This document shows positions 34,374-43,666 of a stretch of DNA of 64,000 bases, piece by piece. The stretch comes from Arthrobacter sp. FW306-2-2C-D06B (lineage in GTDB: Bacteria; Actinomycetota; Actinomycetes; Actinomycetales; Micrococcaceae), in contig NZ_CP084560.1 of the NCBI RefSeq assembly GCF_021789175.1, forward strand, positions 4,030,001 to 4,094,000, read 5' to 3'. The position numbers and the translations under genes are program-made. Below the pieces are notes generated by a model. The model ran no database searches and was not told the origin of the DNA. It saw only the letters and a program-made list of their open reading frames with translations. Position 1 is the stretch's first letter. Each line of letters opens with the position of its first letter.

Positions 34374-35993
34374 GTGGCACGTGGCGACGGAAAACTTTCT
34401 CATGATCTTCTCCCCGACGAAAAAGGACCTCAGGACGCTTGTGGCGTCTTCGGGGTCTGGGCGCCGGGCGAAGAAGTAGCAAAACTCACCTATTACGGGC
34501 TGTATGCGTTGCAGCACCGCGGACAAGAATCGGCTGGTATTGCTACCAGTGACGGCAAGCGCATCAATGTCTACAAGGACATGGGCCTCGTGTCCCAGGT
34601 CTTCGACGAGACAACCCTGAACACCCTCACCGGGCACCTTGCCGTCGGCCACTGCCGCTACTCCACCACCGGAGCAAGCCACTGGGCAAACGCACAGCCC
34701 ACCCTGGGCGCAACAGCCACCGGCACCGTTGCCCTCGCGCACAACGGCAACCTGACCAACACTGCTGAGCTCCGGGAAATGATCCTCGAGCTCAACGGTG
34801 GCCAGTTGACCGGAGAAATGAAGCAGGGCAACACCTCGGACACCGCACTGGTCACCGCGCTCCTTGAGGGCGAAGAGGGCAAGACCCTCGAACAGACCGC
34901 TCTTGAGCTGCTTCCCAAGATCCGAGGCGGCTTTTGCTTCGTGTTCATGGACGAAGGCACCCTGTACGCGGCCCGCGATACCTTCGGCATCCGTCCCCTG
35001 TGCCTTGGCCGCCTCGAGCGCGGCTGGGTTGTCGCCTCGGAGCAGTCCGCCCTGGCAACCGTCGGTGCGAGCTTCATCCGCGAGATCGAGCCCGGCGAGT
35101 TCATCGCCATTGACGAGAACGGCGTCCGTTCCCAGCGTTTCGCGGAAGCGACGCCGGCCGGTTGCGTTTTCGAATACGTCTACCTTGCGCGCCCCGACGC
35201 TTCGATTGCCGGACGCTCGGTGTACGAATCCCGCGTGGAAATGGGCCGCCAGTTGGCCCGCGAAAACACCCAGGTAGCGGACATCGTCATCCCCGTTCCG
35301 GAATCCGGAACTCCGGCCGCGGTGGGCTACGCCGAGGAATCCGGCATCCCGTTCGCGCACGGCTTCGTCAAGAACTCCTACGTGGGACGCACGTTCATCC
35401 AGCCCTCGCAGACCCTGCGCCAGCTCGGCATCCGGCTCAAGCTCAACGCCCTCGAATCCGTGATCCGCGGCAAGCGGGTGGTGGTGGTCGATGACTCGAT
35501 CGTCCGCGGCAACACCCAGCGCGCCATCGTCCGGATGCTCCGCGAGGCCGGTGCCGCAGCCGTCCACATCAAGATCTCCTCCCCGCCCGTCCAGTGGCCC
35601 TGCTTCTACGGCATCGACTTCGCGTCCCGCGCTGAACTGATCGCCAACGGTGCCACCATCGAAGAAATCTCCCAGGCCATCGGAGCGGATTCGCTGGCCT
35701 ACATTTCCGAAGACGGCATGATCGGCGCCACCCAGCAGCCGCGCGAACGCCTCTGCACCGCCTGCTTCACCGGCCAGTACCCCATCGCGCTTCCGGGTTC
35801 GGACAAACTGGGCAAGAACCTCCTGGAGCGCACCGACCTCGGCGGGCTGCCGACGTCGGGCATCTCCGCCGAAGCCGCGACCGCGGACTCGGACGACCCG
35901 GCCAACAAGCCCGGCGCCACGGGCTGCGATCCCGGACCCGACGCCGAGTTTGAGAACCTGCTGACCGACGCCGATAAGAAAGAGTCTGTATGA
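34374..35993 (+). CDS. purF: Amidophosphoribosyltransferase
   Basis: 539 residues. It catalyses the first committed step of purine synthesis: PRPP plus glutamine gives phosphoribosylamine. A 22-residue propeptide precedes the N-terminal nucleophile Cys23 (DACGVFGVW). The PRPP motif is VVVVDDSIVRG near 370. Cysteines that bind the 4Fe-4S cluster in the Bacillus-type enzyme are recognisable (AGCVFEY, WPCFYG, LCTACF). The GTG start at 34374 gives the propeptide length expected; no clear ribosome site precedes it. A C-terminal tail of about 50 residues is low complexity. It overlaps purM by ATGA. Confidence 0.96.
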   Translation: MARGDGKLSHDLLPDEKGPQDACGVFGVWAPGEEVAKLTYYGLYALQHRGQESAGIATSDGKRINVYKDMGLVSQVFDETTLNTLTGHLAVGHCRYSTTGASHWANAQPTLGATATGTVALAHNGNLTNTAELREMILELNGGQLTGEMKQGNTSDTALVTALLEGEEGKTLEQTALELLPKIRGGFCFVFMDEGTLYAARDTFGIRPLCLGRLERGWVVASEQSALATVGASFIREIEPGEFIAIDENGVRSQRFAEATPAGCVFEYVYLARPDASIAGRSVYESRVEMGRQLARENTQVADIVIPVPESGTPAAVGYAEESGIPFAHGFVKNSYVGRTFIQPSQTLRQLGIRLKLNALESVIRGKRVVVVDDSIVRGNTQRAIVRMLREAGAAAVHIKISSPPVQWPCFYGIDFASRAELIANGATIEEISQAIGADSLAYISEDGMIGATQQPRERLCTACFTGQYPIALPGSDKLGKNLLERTDLGGLPTSGISAEAATADSDDPANKPGATGCDPGPDAEFENLLTDADKKESV

Positions 35994-37150
35994 CCTCCGC
36001 ATCCTCCGCCGCTGAGAACACAACCGGAATCACCTACGCGTCTGCCGGCGTCGACGTCGAAGCGGGCGACCGCGCCGTCGAACTCATGAAGGACGCCGTC
36101 AAGGCGACCCACAACAGCTCCGTGCTCGGCGGCGTCGGCGGTTTCGCCGGCCTGTACGACGTCTCCAAGCTGCTCACGTACAAGAGGCCCCTGCTGGCCA
36201 CGTCCACGGACGGCGTCGGCACCAAGGTCGCCATTGCCCAGGCCATGGACATCCACGACACGATCGGCTTCGACCTGGTCGGCATGGTGGTGGACGACAT
36301 CGTCGTAGTCGGCGCCGAGCCGCTCTTCATGACCGACTACATCGCGTGCGGCAAGGTTGTCCCCGAGCGCATCGCGGACATCGTCCGCGGCATCGCGGCC
36401 GCTTGTTCCGTTGCCGGCACTGCCTTGGTGGGTGGCGAAACCGCTGAGCACCCGGGCCTGCTGGGTGAGCACGAGTATGACGTCGCCGGTGCAGCTACCG
36501 GTGTTGTCGAAGCCGACGCCCTGCTTGGCCCGGACCGCGTCCGCGCCGGCGACGTCGTGATCGGCATGGCCTCTTCCGGCCTGCACTCCAACGGCTACTC
36601 CCTGGTTCGCCGCGTGATCAACCACGCCGGCTGGGCCCTGGACCGTCAGGTCTCCGAACTCGGCCGCACCCTGGGCGAAGAACTGCTGGAGCCCACCCGG
36701 GTCTACGCCGCCGACTGCCTGGACCTCGCCCGCGCGTTCCCGGTCAGCGGCCTGGGTACTGCGCCCGGCGCCGTCCACGGCTTCAGCCACGTCACCGGCG
36801 GCGGCCTCGCGGCCAACCTGGCCCGCGTCCTGCCGCAGGGCCTCGTGGCCACGGTTGACCGCGCCACATGGGAACTGCCGGCCATCTTCAAGCTTGTCTC
36901 CGAGCTCGGCAATGTTCCGCTGGCCGACCTCGAGCGCACGCTCAACCTCGGCGTCGGCATGGTGGCCATCGTGTCCCCCGAAATCGCCGATGCCGCCGTG
37001 GCCCGCCTCAACGAGCGCGGCCTCCCGTCGTGGGTCATGGGTACTGTGGCTGCGGACTCCGACTCGATCATCAAGAGCGGCCCGGACTACGTCCAGGGTG
37101 CCAAGGGTGTCGACGGCGGCGCCGTCCGCCTCGTGAACGCTTACGCCTAA
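35990..37150 (+). CDS. purM: Phosphoribosylformylglycinamidine cyclo-ligase (AIR synthetase)
   Basis: 386 residues. It closes the imidazole ring to AIR with ATP. Conserved parts are YASAGVDVEAGDRAVELMK at the start, GGFAGLYD, STDGVGTKVAIA, DDIVVVGAEPLFMTDY, GGETAEHPG and SSGLHSNGYSLVR. The ATGA overlap with purF gives coupled translation. A 12-base-stem bidirectional terminator closes the transcript at 37168-37210. Confidence 0.97.
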   Translation: MTSASSAAENTTGITYASAGVDVEAGDRAVELMKDAVKATHNSSVLGGVGGFAGLYDVSKLLTYKRPLLATSTDGVGTKVAIAQAMDIHDTIGFDLVGMVVDDIVVVGAEPLFMTDYIACGKVVPERIADIVRGIAAACSVAGTALVGGETAEHPGLLGEHEYDVAGAATGVVEADALLGPDRVRAGDVVIGMASSGLHSNGYSLVRRVINHAGWALDRQVSELGRTLGEELLEPTRVYAADCLDLARAFPVSGLGTAPGAVHGFSHVTGGGLAANLARVLPQGLVATVDRATWELPAIFKLVSELGNVPLADLERTLNLGVGMVAIVSPEIADAAVARLNERGLPSWVMGTVAADSDSIIKSGPDYVQGAKGVDGGAVRLVNAYA

Positions 37151-37167
37151 GAGTCCTTAACGCAAAA

Positions 37168-37210
37168 GAGTGCCCACCCGCTTGCCGATCCGGCAGTTGG
37201 GTGGGCACTC
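37168..37210. terminator. Bidirectional terminator between purM and the VOC gene
   Basis: GAGTGCCCACCC (37168-37179) and GGGTGGGCACTC (37199-37210) pair perfectly, with an inner CTTGCCGATCCGGCAG mini-hairpin in the loop, followed by GATTTGTTT on the plus strand. Confidence 0.85.
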
Positions 37211-37217
37211 GATTTGT

Positions 37218-38003
37218 TTAGGCGCTTTCGCCCGCCATCACGCTGAAGGCTGCTCCGGCGGGATCGCCGAGGACTGCCATGCGGCCGACGCCGGGGACGT
37301 CGAAGGCAGGCGCGAACACCTGGGCTCCGAGTTCCACGGCCTTCGCCACGGATTCATTGACGTCGGCGACATTGAAGTAGGTCATCCAGAACGGCGGCAT
37401 ACCCTCCATGGGCTGCTTCATGGCGCCGGCCACGGACTTCCCGTCCACCACGAACTGGGTGTATTCCTGCAGATCGCCGGCCGCGGCCGTCTCGCTGGAG
37501 CATCCCGTTACGGACTCGTAGAAGGCCACGGCCTTGGAGACGTCGTTTGTCTGCAGCTCGCTCCAGACCACGGTGCCCGGCTCATTGACCAGCCCGGCGC
37601 CGTGGTGGCTCCCGGCTTCCCAGAAACCAATCTGCGCACCCGTCGGATCGGCGGCGAAGAACATCCGGCCGCTCCCGTTGGGGACGCTGTCCGGCGGGAA
37701 GAGGATGTTGCCGCCGGCCGCCGTCGCGCGCTCAGCGGCTTCGTCGACCGAATCGACGGCGAGGTAGTTGGCCCAGTAGGACGGTGCACCGGCCGCAGCC
37801 ATGTCCGGCATCTGCTGCATCATGCCCGCTACGTAGCGGTCCTGCAGCTTGGCCATGTAGTAAGTGCCGCCGTTGCCGGCATCCATCGCGTCCAATTCCC
37901 AGCCGAACAGTTCGCCATAGAAGGCCTTGGAAGCCTCGATGTCCGACGACGACAGGTCCACCCAACACGGAGTTCCCTGCTTGTAGCTATCAACCTGCGG
38001 CAT
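37218..38003 (-). CDS. Two-domain VOC (glyoxalase/bleomycin resistance) family protein
   Basis: 261 residues with two VOC modules, about 10-125 (PCWVDLSSSDIEASKAFYGELFGWE onward) and 138-258 (TVVWSELQTNDVSKAVAFYESVTG onward). The family covers glyoxalases, dioxygenases and antibiotic-binding proteins; metal ligands are not clearly conserved, so a binding role is as likely as an enzyme. The start is the ATG with GAAGGGAT six bases upstream; an in-frame extension of 26 codons lacks a ribosome site. It stands alone, convergent with purM. Confidence 0.88.
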   Translation of the reverse strand: MPQVDSYKQGTPCWVDLSSSDIEASKAFYGELFGWELDAMDAGNGGTYYMAKLQDRYVAGMMQQMPDMAAAGAPSYWANYLAVDSVDEAAERATAAGGNILFPPDSVPNGSGRMFFAADPTGAQIGFWEAGSHHGAGLVNEPGTVVWSELQTNDVSKAVAFYESVTGCSSETAAAGDLQEYTQFVVDGKSVAGAMKQPMEGMPPFWMTYFNVADVNESVAKAVELGAQVFAPAFDVPGVGRMAVLGDPAGAAFSVMAGESA

Positions 38004-38114
38004 TGCTATCCCTTCGTTGAGTAGCCGGCTTACGCCAGCGGATACCACGTTCAAAGTAGTACGGGGGTCCGACACTGACAACAGCCGGCGCGGACGGACC
38101 CCGTCAGGGACGCT

Positions 38115-39095
38115 CTATGCGTGAACAGTCCGGCCCGTGAAAGCGACCAGGCGCTCCAGGCTGGATGACGTCTCGGCGACTTCCTGGGCCGGGGCGAAGC
38201 TGCCGCTTGCGCGGACCTGCTCGCTGATGGTGTTCTGCGCGAGGACCTCGACGTAGTCAGTGAGCTCATCCGCAACCGACACCTCGAGGCCCAGGGCTTT
38301 GGAGAAGTCCCAAGCGTGGACCAGGAACTCGAGGTTGAGGATGGAGGCGACCATCGTGGCCGGTAGCTCCGCGAAGCCCATGTCGATGGTGCCTTCGAGG
38401 CCGCGGCGGTAGAAAGCTTCCAGCGTGGGCTGGGCGAGGTCGGCGATGCGCACCTCAGGCGACTTTCCGGCGTCGTCGGCCACTTCGGCGCCCAAGGCCT
38501 TGGCGATGCCGCCAATGGATCCGGCAAGGTGGTCAAGCAACTGCGAGACGTTGAAGTCGGCGCACGGAGTCTGGGTCTGCGTGTCGGCTTCGGTGACGTG
38601 CGCCAGAACGCGCTGCACGATGGCAAGCGTGGCGTCCGCAGAGGTGAGTTCGTTGAGATCGGCGGGGGCAGCGGCCCATTCGTCGGCACCGGCGTCGCCC
38701 GTGGAGGCCTCGGCGAGGAGACGGTCGAGGTAGTGGTTCCAGCCCTCGGAGTGGGCGGCGACGGCTTCCGGCGTCGGAAGGCCTTCGTGCACGAAGCGCA
38801 CTGTGGTCCCGCCGTCGGCCGGCTCAAGGGTGATGGCGACGGTGGAGACGTTGTCCGCCGGGGCCTCCGGCTGCTCCCAGGCCCACGTGAAGACCACGCG
38901 CTTGCCCGGTTCGATTTCGGTGAAGGTTCCGGCCGCGTGGTGGCCCGGAGTGACGGTCCAGCGGTACTCGCCCCCGACCTTCAGGTCGACGCGTGCGGCA
39001 ACGGTCTGCCAGCGGCGGAGGCGTGCAGGCTGCGTGATGAGTTCGAACGCCTGGTCCACGTTGAGGGGAAGAAGAACGGTCTTGTCGTAAATCAT
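38115..39095 (-). CDS. AHSA1/SRPBCC domain fused to a TIGR03086-type DinB-like domain
   Basis: 326 residues, two unrelated modules. Residues 1 to about 135 are an AHSA1-type START-like domain (VLLPLNVDQAFELITQPARLRRW, then GGEYRWTVTPGHHAAGTFTEIEPG). Residues about 150-326 match the TIGR03086/mycothiol-dependent maleylpyruvate isomerase-like four-helix domain (PCADFNVSQLLDHLAGS, then VHAWDFSKALG). The His residues of the helical bundle (H194-type in LLDHL and in VHAWD) look like metal ligands. It overlaps the upstream ArsR regulator gene by ATGA, the typical ArsR-AHSA1 pair. Function unknown. Confidence 0.85.
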   Translation of the reverse strand: MIYDKTVLLPLNVDQAFELITQPARLRRWQTVAARVDLKVGGEYRWTVTPGHHAAGTFTEIEPGKRVVFTWAWEQPEAPADNVSTVAITLEPADGGTTVRFVHEGLPTPEAVAAHSEGWNHYLDRLLAEASTGDAGADEWAAAPADLNELTSADATLAIVQRVLAHVTEADTQTQTPCADFNVSQLLDHLAGSIGGIAKALGAEVADDAGKSPEVRIADLAQPTLEAFYRRGLEGTIDMGFAELPATMVASILNLEFLVHAWDFSKALGLEVSVADELTDYVEVLAQNTISEQVRASGSFAPAQEVAETSSSLERLVAFTGRTVHA

Positions 39096-39421
39096 GGTGA
39101 TTCCTCTGTTGTTTGAAGTCGGTCGGTGGTGAAGTTTTGTGCGTCAGCGAGGAGCATGTCCAGCTCAGCGGTCCAGAACTGCTCAAAAAGCATCCGCAGT
39201 TCCCTCATGCCGGCATTGTCCAAGCGGTAGAAGCGGTTGCGTCCTTCTTTGCGGGCAGCAACGAGGCCTACCTGCTCCAGCAACAACAAGTGCTGCGAGA
39301 TGGCGGATCTGCTCACCGTGAATTCGGCTGCCAACTCCGTCACGGTGCGCTCACCCGCCGCAAGCATGTGCAACAGACGCCGCCTGTTCGGCTCCGCGGC
39401 AACTTCCAGTGGGTCGAGCAT
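39092..39421 (-). CDS. ArsR-family transcriptional regulator
   Basis: 109 residues. Winged helix: EPNRRRLLHMLAAGERTVTELAAEF, then VSRSAISQHLLLLEQVGLVAARKEGR. No cysteine metal site, as in the ArsR proteins paired with AHSA1 genes. The ATG at 39421 is chosen because the alternative GTG at 39442 would start inside the palindrome at 39430-39447. It is coupled by ATGA to the AHSA1/TIGR03086 gene. Confidence 0.88.
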   Translation of the reverse strand: MLDPLEVAAEPNRRRLLHMLAAGERTVTELAAEFTVSRSAISQHLLLLEQVGLVAARKEGRNRFYRLDNAGMRELRMLFEQFWTAELDMLLADAQNFTTDRLQTTEESP

Positions 39422-39429
39422 GGTTAATA

Positions 39430-39447
39430 CGTTAGCCGTCACTAACG
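39430..39447. promoter_or_regulatory. Probable ArsR operator
   Basis: CGTTAG (39430-39435) and CTAACG (39442-39447) form an 18-base palindrome with a 6-base centre, 8 bases upstream of the ArsR start codon. Autoregulation is inferred. Confidence 0.6.
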
Positions 39448-39551
39448 CATTCTGTCAACAACTTTCGAGAGCGCACTATCAACACCTACAGAACTGCCGA
39501 CAAAAACGCCTTGGTCCGCTCATGCCGCGGGTTGCCAATCTCTCGACCCTC

Positions 39552-39611
39552 ATCGATTGCTCCGTAACTGTCGTTTTCGAGCCTCAAAACGCCTGTTATG
39601 GAGCAATCGAT
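39552..39611. repeat. 60-base palindrome with TCGATTGCTCC ends
   Basis: ATCGATTGCTCC (39552-39563) and GGAGCAATCGAT (39600-39611) are exact complements, and most of the interior (TAAC, CGTTTT against AAAACG, GTTA) pairs as well. The same ends occur at 26873 and 27030. Confidence 0.85.
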
Positions 39612-39632
39612 CGTAAAAAGGAAACGAAAAAG

Positions 39633-39670
39633 GCCCGTAGCGCGCGCCAATCATGGCGCGCCCTACGGGC
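39633..39670 (-). terminator. Terminator of the DUF3073 gene
   Basis: GCCCGTAGCGCGCGCC (39633-39648) pairs with GGCGCGCCCTACGGGC (39655-39670) at 15 of 16 positions over a 6-base loop. On the minus strand it is followed by CTTTTTCGTTTCCTTTTT, a clear intrinsic terminator. Confidence 0.85.
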
Positions 39671-39766
39671 TCGATCGTTTTAGGAGGCATCTGGGGATGC
39701 CAAATCGCTTCGTGTACGACGGCGGTACGCAACTCGATGCCGAAAGGCACCTGTTTGTTGCTACAG

Positions 39767-40000
39767 CTATCCGATACGGCGGGTGTCTACCTCGTCGTCA
39801 TCGTCTTCCAAGTCCTGTGCGTACTTGTCCTCGTAAGCCGAGTAATCCGGCTCCGGCGGATCGTCCGCGAATCGGCTCGTCGCACGACTTGATGGCCCAG
39901 TCAGCTCGCGCTGAAGGGCCGAATAGTCAGTGTTCGGGGAATAGTACTTGATGTCCCGAGCCTGCTTGGTAGCTTTTGCCTTTTGACGGCCGCGCCCCAT
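39767..40000 (-). CDS. DUF3073 domain protein
   Basis: 77 residues, typical of DUF3073, a family confined to actinobacteria. The signature start MGRGRQKAKATKQARDIKYY and the block YSPNTDYSALQREL are intact, followed by an acidic C-terminal tail (EDDDDEVDTRR). The ATG has AAGGGGG seven bases upstream; the longer frame to 40075 has no ribosome site. A basic head and acidic tail suggest a small soluble binding protein. Function unknown. Confidence 0.9.
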   Translation of the reverse strand: MGRGRQKAKATKQARDIKYYSPNTDYSALQRELTGPSSRATSRFADDPPEPDYSAYEDKYAQDLEDDDDEVDTRRIG

Positions 40001-40242
40001 GGCGTGACCCCCTTTTGTACTTGGACCGGAGGTGGTCACCTTGGCGATCGGTGAGGCCCCGGAATGTTTGGTCAATTTGTCGTATGTCTAGATTACATGC
40101 TTTCCGGAGCAACTGCTTGCCACGACCCCGCGAAAGCGGCGTCACACTTCCACAAGGCAGCATCACCGTCCGTCGGCATGAAAAACTTGGGTAGAGTCGC
40201 CCTATTATCGGGCCGCACGCAGGAAAGGCAGCAAACTCAGAC

Positions 40243-40845
40243 ATGGGCCAGGACAACACGATCCCGGGCAACAACGGTACAGGCGACAACGAGTCGCCGG
40301 TAGACCCTGGTTCAGGGACCCTGCGGACTGCCTTGGACGCCATAACGCGGTATCGGCTCATCATTGGCGGCATTGTGCTGGCTGTATTGATCCTCATCGG
40401 GGTAGTGATCTGGATCCTCGTTGGGGCCTTGGCCAACCGTCCGGTGGCCGCTTCCACCCCGGTCCCGGCCACGTCCACCAGCCGCGGCCCCCTTCCGGCC
40501 GACGTCGAGGCAAAGGACTACCAGCTGGGCGATTGCTTCGCCGATTTCGACTCCAACGCCACCAAGTCCAAAGTGGTGGACTGCACCACCGACCACTCTG
40601 CCCAGCTGGGCGCCATCTTCCGGTACAAGGCTGATGACACCTTCCCTGGTGCCACTGCCTTGCGCGACAAAGGCCGCGAAATCTGCCGTGATCTGATGCT
40701 CAACGAGGCCTCCACGAAGTACGCGCTCCTGCAGCAGAACGTGTACCCGAGCGCCACGAGCTGGGACAACGGCGACCGCCGCGTGGACTGCTTCATCGTG
40801 GTGAACTCGGGAAACACGCTCAAGGAATCGGTGCTGCAAAAGTAG
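40243..40845 (+). CDS. Membrane-anchored protein with septum-formation-type extracellular domain
   Basis: 200 residues. A hydrophilic N-terminal 35 residues, one strong membrane helix (about 40-64, LIIGGIVLAVLILIGVVIWILVG split over this region), a Pro/Ala/Ser/Thr linker, then an extracytoplasmic domain starting YQLGDCFADFD with four cysteines (GDCF, VVDCTTDH, EICRD, VDCFIV). The VxCxxxHxA-like pattern (DCTTDHSAQLGAIF) is that of septum-formation-family domains of actinobacteria. Its 3' end abuts the clpB stop. Role in the envelope is inferred. Confidence 0.75.
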   Translation: MGQDNTIPGNNGTGDNESPVDPGSGTLRTALDAITRYRLIIGGIVLAVLILIGVVIWILVGALANRPVAASTPVPATSTSRGPLPADVEAKDYQLGDCFADFDSNATKSKVVDCTTDHSAQLGAIFRYKADDTFPGATALRDKGREICRDLMLNEASTKYALLQQNVYPSATSWDNGDRRVDCFIVVNSGNTLKESVLQK

Positions 40846-43515
40846 CTACTCCTTCCGCCTCACCGTCAGGCCACTACCCGCCGGAGCCCCGCCGTCGGGA
40901 CCCGTCAAAGCTTCGAGCCCCTCGATCGTGAGTTCGTCGACGTCGGCCGCCGTATCCACCAGCACCGTGTCGCCGTCCGCGATCTCTCCGGCGAGGATCT
41001 CCTTGGCCAAGCGGTCGCCGATCTCGCGTTGGACCAGCCGTCGCAACGGACGGGCGCCGTACGCCGGATCGTAACCGGACATCGCGAGCCAGGCACGGGC
41101 GCCGTCGCTGACCTCAAGGGTGAGTCGGCGGTCGTGCAGCCGCTTGGTCAGCTCGTCCACATGCAGCTCGACGATCCTGGCAAGTTCGTCCACGCTAAGC
41201 GGATCGAACAGGACAATCTCGTCGAGTCGGTTGAGGAACTCCGGCTTGAAGGACGCGTTGACCACTGCCATGACCGCATTTCGCTTCGCCGTGGCGTCCA
41301 GGGTCGGATCCACCAGGAACTGGCTGCCCGAGTTGGAGGTCAGCACCAGGATGGTGTTCCGGAAGTCCACGGTGCGGCCCTGCCCGTCGGTGAGGCGACC
41401 GTCGTCGAGCACTTGCAGGAGGATGTCGAACACTTCCGGGTGGGCCTTCTCCACCTCGTCGAGCAGGATCACGGAGTACGGGCGGCGGCGGACCGCTTCA
41501 GTCAGCTGACCGCCTTCCTCGTAGCCCACATATCCGGGAGGGGCACCGACCAGCCGGGCCACGGAGTGCTTCTCCCCGTACTCGGACATGTCGATCCGCA
41601 CCATGGCGCGTTCGTCGTCGAAGAGGAAGTCAGCGAGCGCCTTGGCGAGCTCGGTTTTGCCGACGCCGGTGGGGCCCAGGAAGAGGAACGAGCCCGTGGG
41701 GCGGTTCGGGTCGCTGATGCCCGCGCGGGCCCGGCGGACGGCATCGGATACCGCGGCCACGGCCTTGATCTGGCCGATCAGCCGCTTTCCGAGCTCCTCT
41801 TCCATGTGCAACAGCTTCTGGGATTCTCCCTGCAGCATGCGGCCGGCGGGGATTCCGGTCCAGGCAGAAATGACCTCGGCGATATCGTCCGCCGTGACTT
41901 CCTCTGCGACCATCAGGGCGGGCTTCGCTTCACCGCGCGCTTCCCGGGCGGACTCTTCCTCGGCTGCCGCACTGAGCTCACGCTCCAATGCGGGCAGTTC
42001 GCCGTAGAGAATGCGCGAGGCAGCTTCAAGGTCGCCTTCGCGCTGGTTCTTTTCGGCGGCCGAACGCAGTTCGTCGATTTTCGCCTTGAGGTCGCCGACA
42101 CGGTTGAGCCCGGCCTTCTCGGCTTCCCAACGGGCGTTCAGCGCCGACAGGGCTTCTTGCTTGTCCGCCTTGTCCGCGCGGAGGGCTGCGAGGCGTTCCA
42201 CCGAGGCGGCGTCAGTCTCCCGTTCGAGGGCCAACTCCTCCATGGTGAGGCGGTCCACGGCCCGGCGGAGCTGGTCGATTTCCTCGGGAGCCGAGTCGAT
42301 TTCCATACGCAGACGGGACGCGGCCTCGTCCACGAGGTCGATCGCCTTGTCCGGCAACTGACGGCCCGAGATGTAGCGGTTGGAGAGCGTGGCCGCGGCC
42401 ACGAGGGCGGAGTCTGCGATCGCCACCTTGTGGTGGGCCTCGTAACGCTCTTTGAGGCCGCGCAGGATGCCGATGGTGTCCTCCACGCTTGGCTCGCCCA
42501 CGTAGACCTGCTGGAAGCGGCGTTCCAGTGCAGGGTCCTTCTCGACATTCTCGCGGTACTCGTCCAGTGTGGTGGCGCCGATGAGACGCAACTCGCCGCG
42601 GGCCAGCATGGGCTTGAGCATATTGCCTGCGTCCATGGCGCTATCACCGCTGGCGCCGGCGCCCACCACAGTGTGGATTTCGTCGATGAACGTGACGATC
42701 TGCCCGTTGGAGTTCTTGATCTCTTCCAGCACGGCCTTGAGCCGTTCCTCGAATTCACCGCGGTACTTCGCGCCGGCCACCATGGATGCGAGGTCCAGGG
42801 CGATGAGGGTCTTGCCCCGCAGGCTTTCCGGGACGTCGCCAGCCACCATGCGTTGGGCGAGGCCTTCGACGACGGCGGTCTTGCCGACGCCGGGTTCCCC
42901 GATGAGCACTGGGTTGTTCTTGGTGCGGCGACTGAGGACCTGGACGACCCGCCGGATTTCACTGTCCCGACCGATCACGGGATCCAGCTTGCCGGAGCGC
43001 GCGACCGCCGTGAGGTCCGTGCCGTACTTCTCGAGCGCCTGGAAGGTGTTTTCCGGGTCCTGCGAGGTGACTTTCCGATCGCCGCGGACACCCGGCAGGG
43101 CGGCGAGGAGCGCTTCGTGGGAGGCGCCGGCGTCGCGCAGTAGCTTCCCTACGGCGTCGCTTCCGGCGGAGAGCCCCAAAAGGAGGTGCTCAGTGGACAC
43201 GAAGGAGTCACCGAGTTTTTCCGCCTCGTTCTGGGCGGCCTGGATGGCCTGCATCGAAGGACGGGAAAGCTGCGCTTGCTGTACGGAACTGCCCGACGAC
43301 GACGGCAGGGCCTTGATGGCCGAACTCGCCTGCACGCTCACGGCATCCGGGTCCGCTCCAGTGGCGCGCAAAAGCGCCACGGCGACGCCCTCGCGCTGGT
43401 CCATGAGTGCCTTGAGCAGATGGGCCGGCTCAAGTTGCGGGTTTCCGGCGGTGGAGGCGTTCATGGCCGCCGCGGAAAGAGCCTCCTGGCTCTTGGTGGT
43501 GAATTTGACGTCCAT
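40846..43515 (-). CDS. clpB: ATP-dependent chaperone ClpB
   Basis: 889 residues, full length. Order: N-domain repeats (1-145), AAA+ module 1 with Walker A GEPGVGKT (near 205), the middle coiled-coil (about 405-525), AAA+ module 2 with Walker A GPTGVGKT (near 605), and C-terminal D2 small domain. It disaggregates proteins with DnaK. The ATG has GAGGAG six bases upstream; the frame continues 93 codons upstream but crosses the HAIR operator. The HAIR element at 43549 implies HspR repression and heat induction. A short Gly/Pro tail extends the C-terminus. Confidence 0.96.
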   Translation of the reverse strand: MDVKFTTKSQEALSAAAMNASTAGNPQLEPAHLLKALMDQREGVAVALLRATGADPDAVSVQASSAIKALPSSSGSSVQQAQLSRPSMQAIQAAQNEAEKLGDSFVSTEHLLLGLSAGSDAVGKLLRDAGASHEALLAALPGVRGDRKVTSQDPENTFQALEKYGTDLTAVARSGKLDPVIGRDSEIRRVVQVLSRRTKNNPVLIGEPGVGKTAVVEGLAQRMVAGDVPESLRGKTLIALDLASMVAGAKYRGEFEERLKAVLEEIKNSNGQIVTFIDEIHTVVGAGASGDSAMDAGNMLKPMLARGELRLIGATTLDEYRENVEKDPALERRFQQVYVGEPSVEDTIGILRGLKERYEAHHKVAIADSALVAAATLSNRYISGRQLPDKAIDLVDEAASRLRMEIDSAPEEIDQLRRAVDRLTMEELALERETDAASVERLAALRADKADKQEALSALNARWEAEKAGLNRVGDLKAKIDELRSAAEKNQREGDLEAASRILYGELPALERELSAAAEEESAREARGEAKPALMVAEEVTADDIAEVISAWTGIPAGRMLQGESQKLLHMEEELGKRLIGQIKAVAAVSDAVRRARAGISDPNRPTGSFLFLGPTGVGKTELAKALADFLFDDERAMVRIDMSEYGEKHSVARLVGAPPGYVGYEEGGQLTEAVRRRPYSVILLDEVEKAHPEVFDILLQVLDDGRLTDGQGRTVDFRNTILVLTSNSGSQFLVDPTLDATAKRNAVMAVVNASFKPEFLNRLDEIVLFDPLSVDELARIVELHVDELTKRLHDRRLTLEVSDGARAWLAMSGYDPAYGARPLRRLVQREIGDRLAKEILAGEIADGDTVLVDTAADVDELTIEGLEALTGPDGGAPAGSGLTVRRKE

Positions 43516-43548
43516 GGAAGAGCTCCTCTCGGGAAGACGACTGTTTCT

Positions 43549-43577
43549 CAAAGTTGAGTCTACTATGCTCAACTTTG
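43549..43577. promoter_or_regulatory. HAIR element (HspR operator) upstream of clpB
   Basis: CAAAGTTGAG (43549-43558) and CTCAACTTTG (43568-43577) are perfect complements; inside is TTGAGT-N7-GCTCAA, one base from the HAIR consensus CTTGAGT-N7-ACTCAAG core. It sits 34 bases before the clpB start, as expected for HspR control in actinobacteria. The hspR gene is not in the window. Confidence 0.82.
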
Positions 43578-43666
43578 ACGAATCATCCCTGCGCTCCATG
43601 TTTGCCGACGGCGAAACTGCTGTCCATAGCCTTTCGGCACCCACTCCCGGCAAAGCGCCGTACGAT

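Larger units (their letters stand above)
39448..39766. other. Repeat-bearing spacer between arsR and the DUF3073 gene
   Basis: No gene is supported. It holds the compact TCGATTGCTCC palindrome (39552-39611) and the DUF3073 terminator hairpin (39633-39670). Around 39480-39540 the plus strand reads like a short diverged piece of coding sequence (ELPTKTPWSAHAAG-like on the other strand) but has no start or continuity. Confidence 0.5.

Noticed and set aside
40001..40242. Shared promoter pair in the DUF3073/septum-type spacer
   Set aside because: TTGACC-like and TATTAT-like hexamers exist but not at acceptable spacing, so no promoter is claimed.
41029..43143. 704-codon plus-strand open frame opposite clpB
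   Set aside because: Antisense shadow of ClpB, composition rich in His/Gly/Val/Asp without domains.
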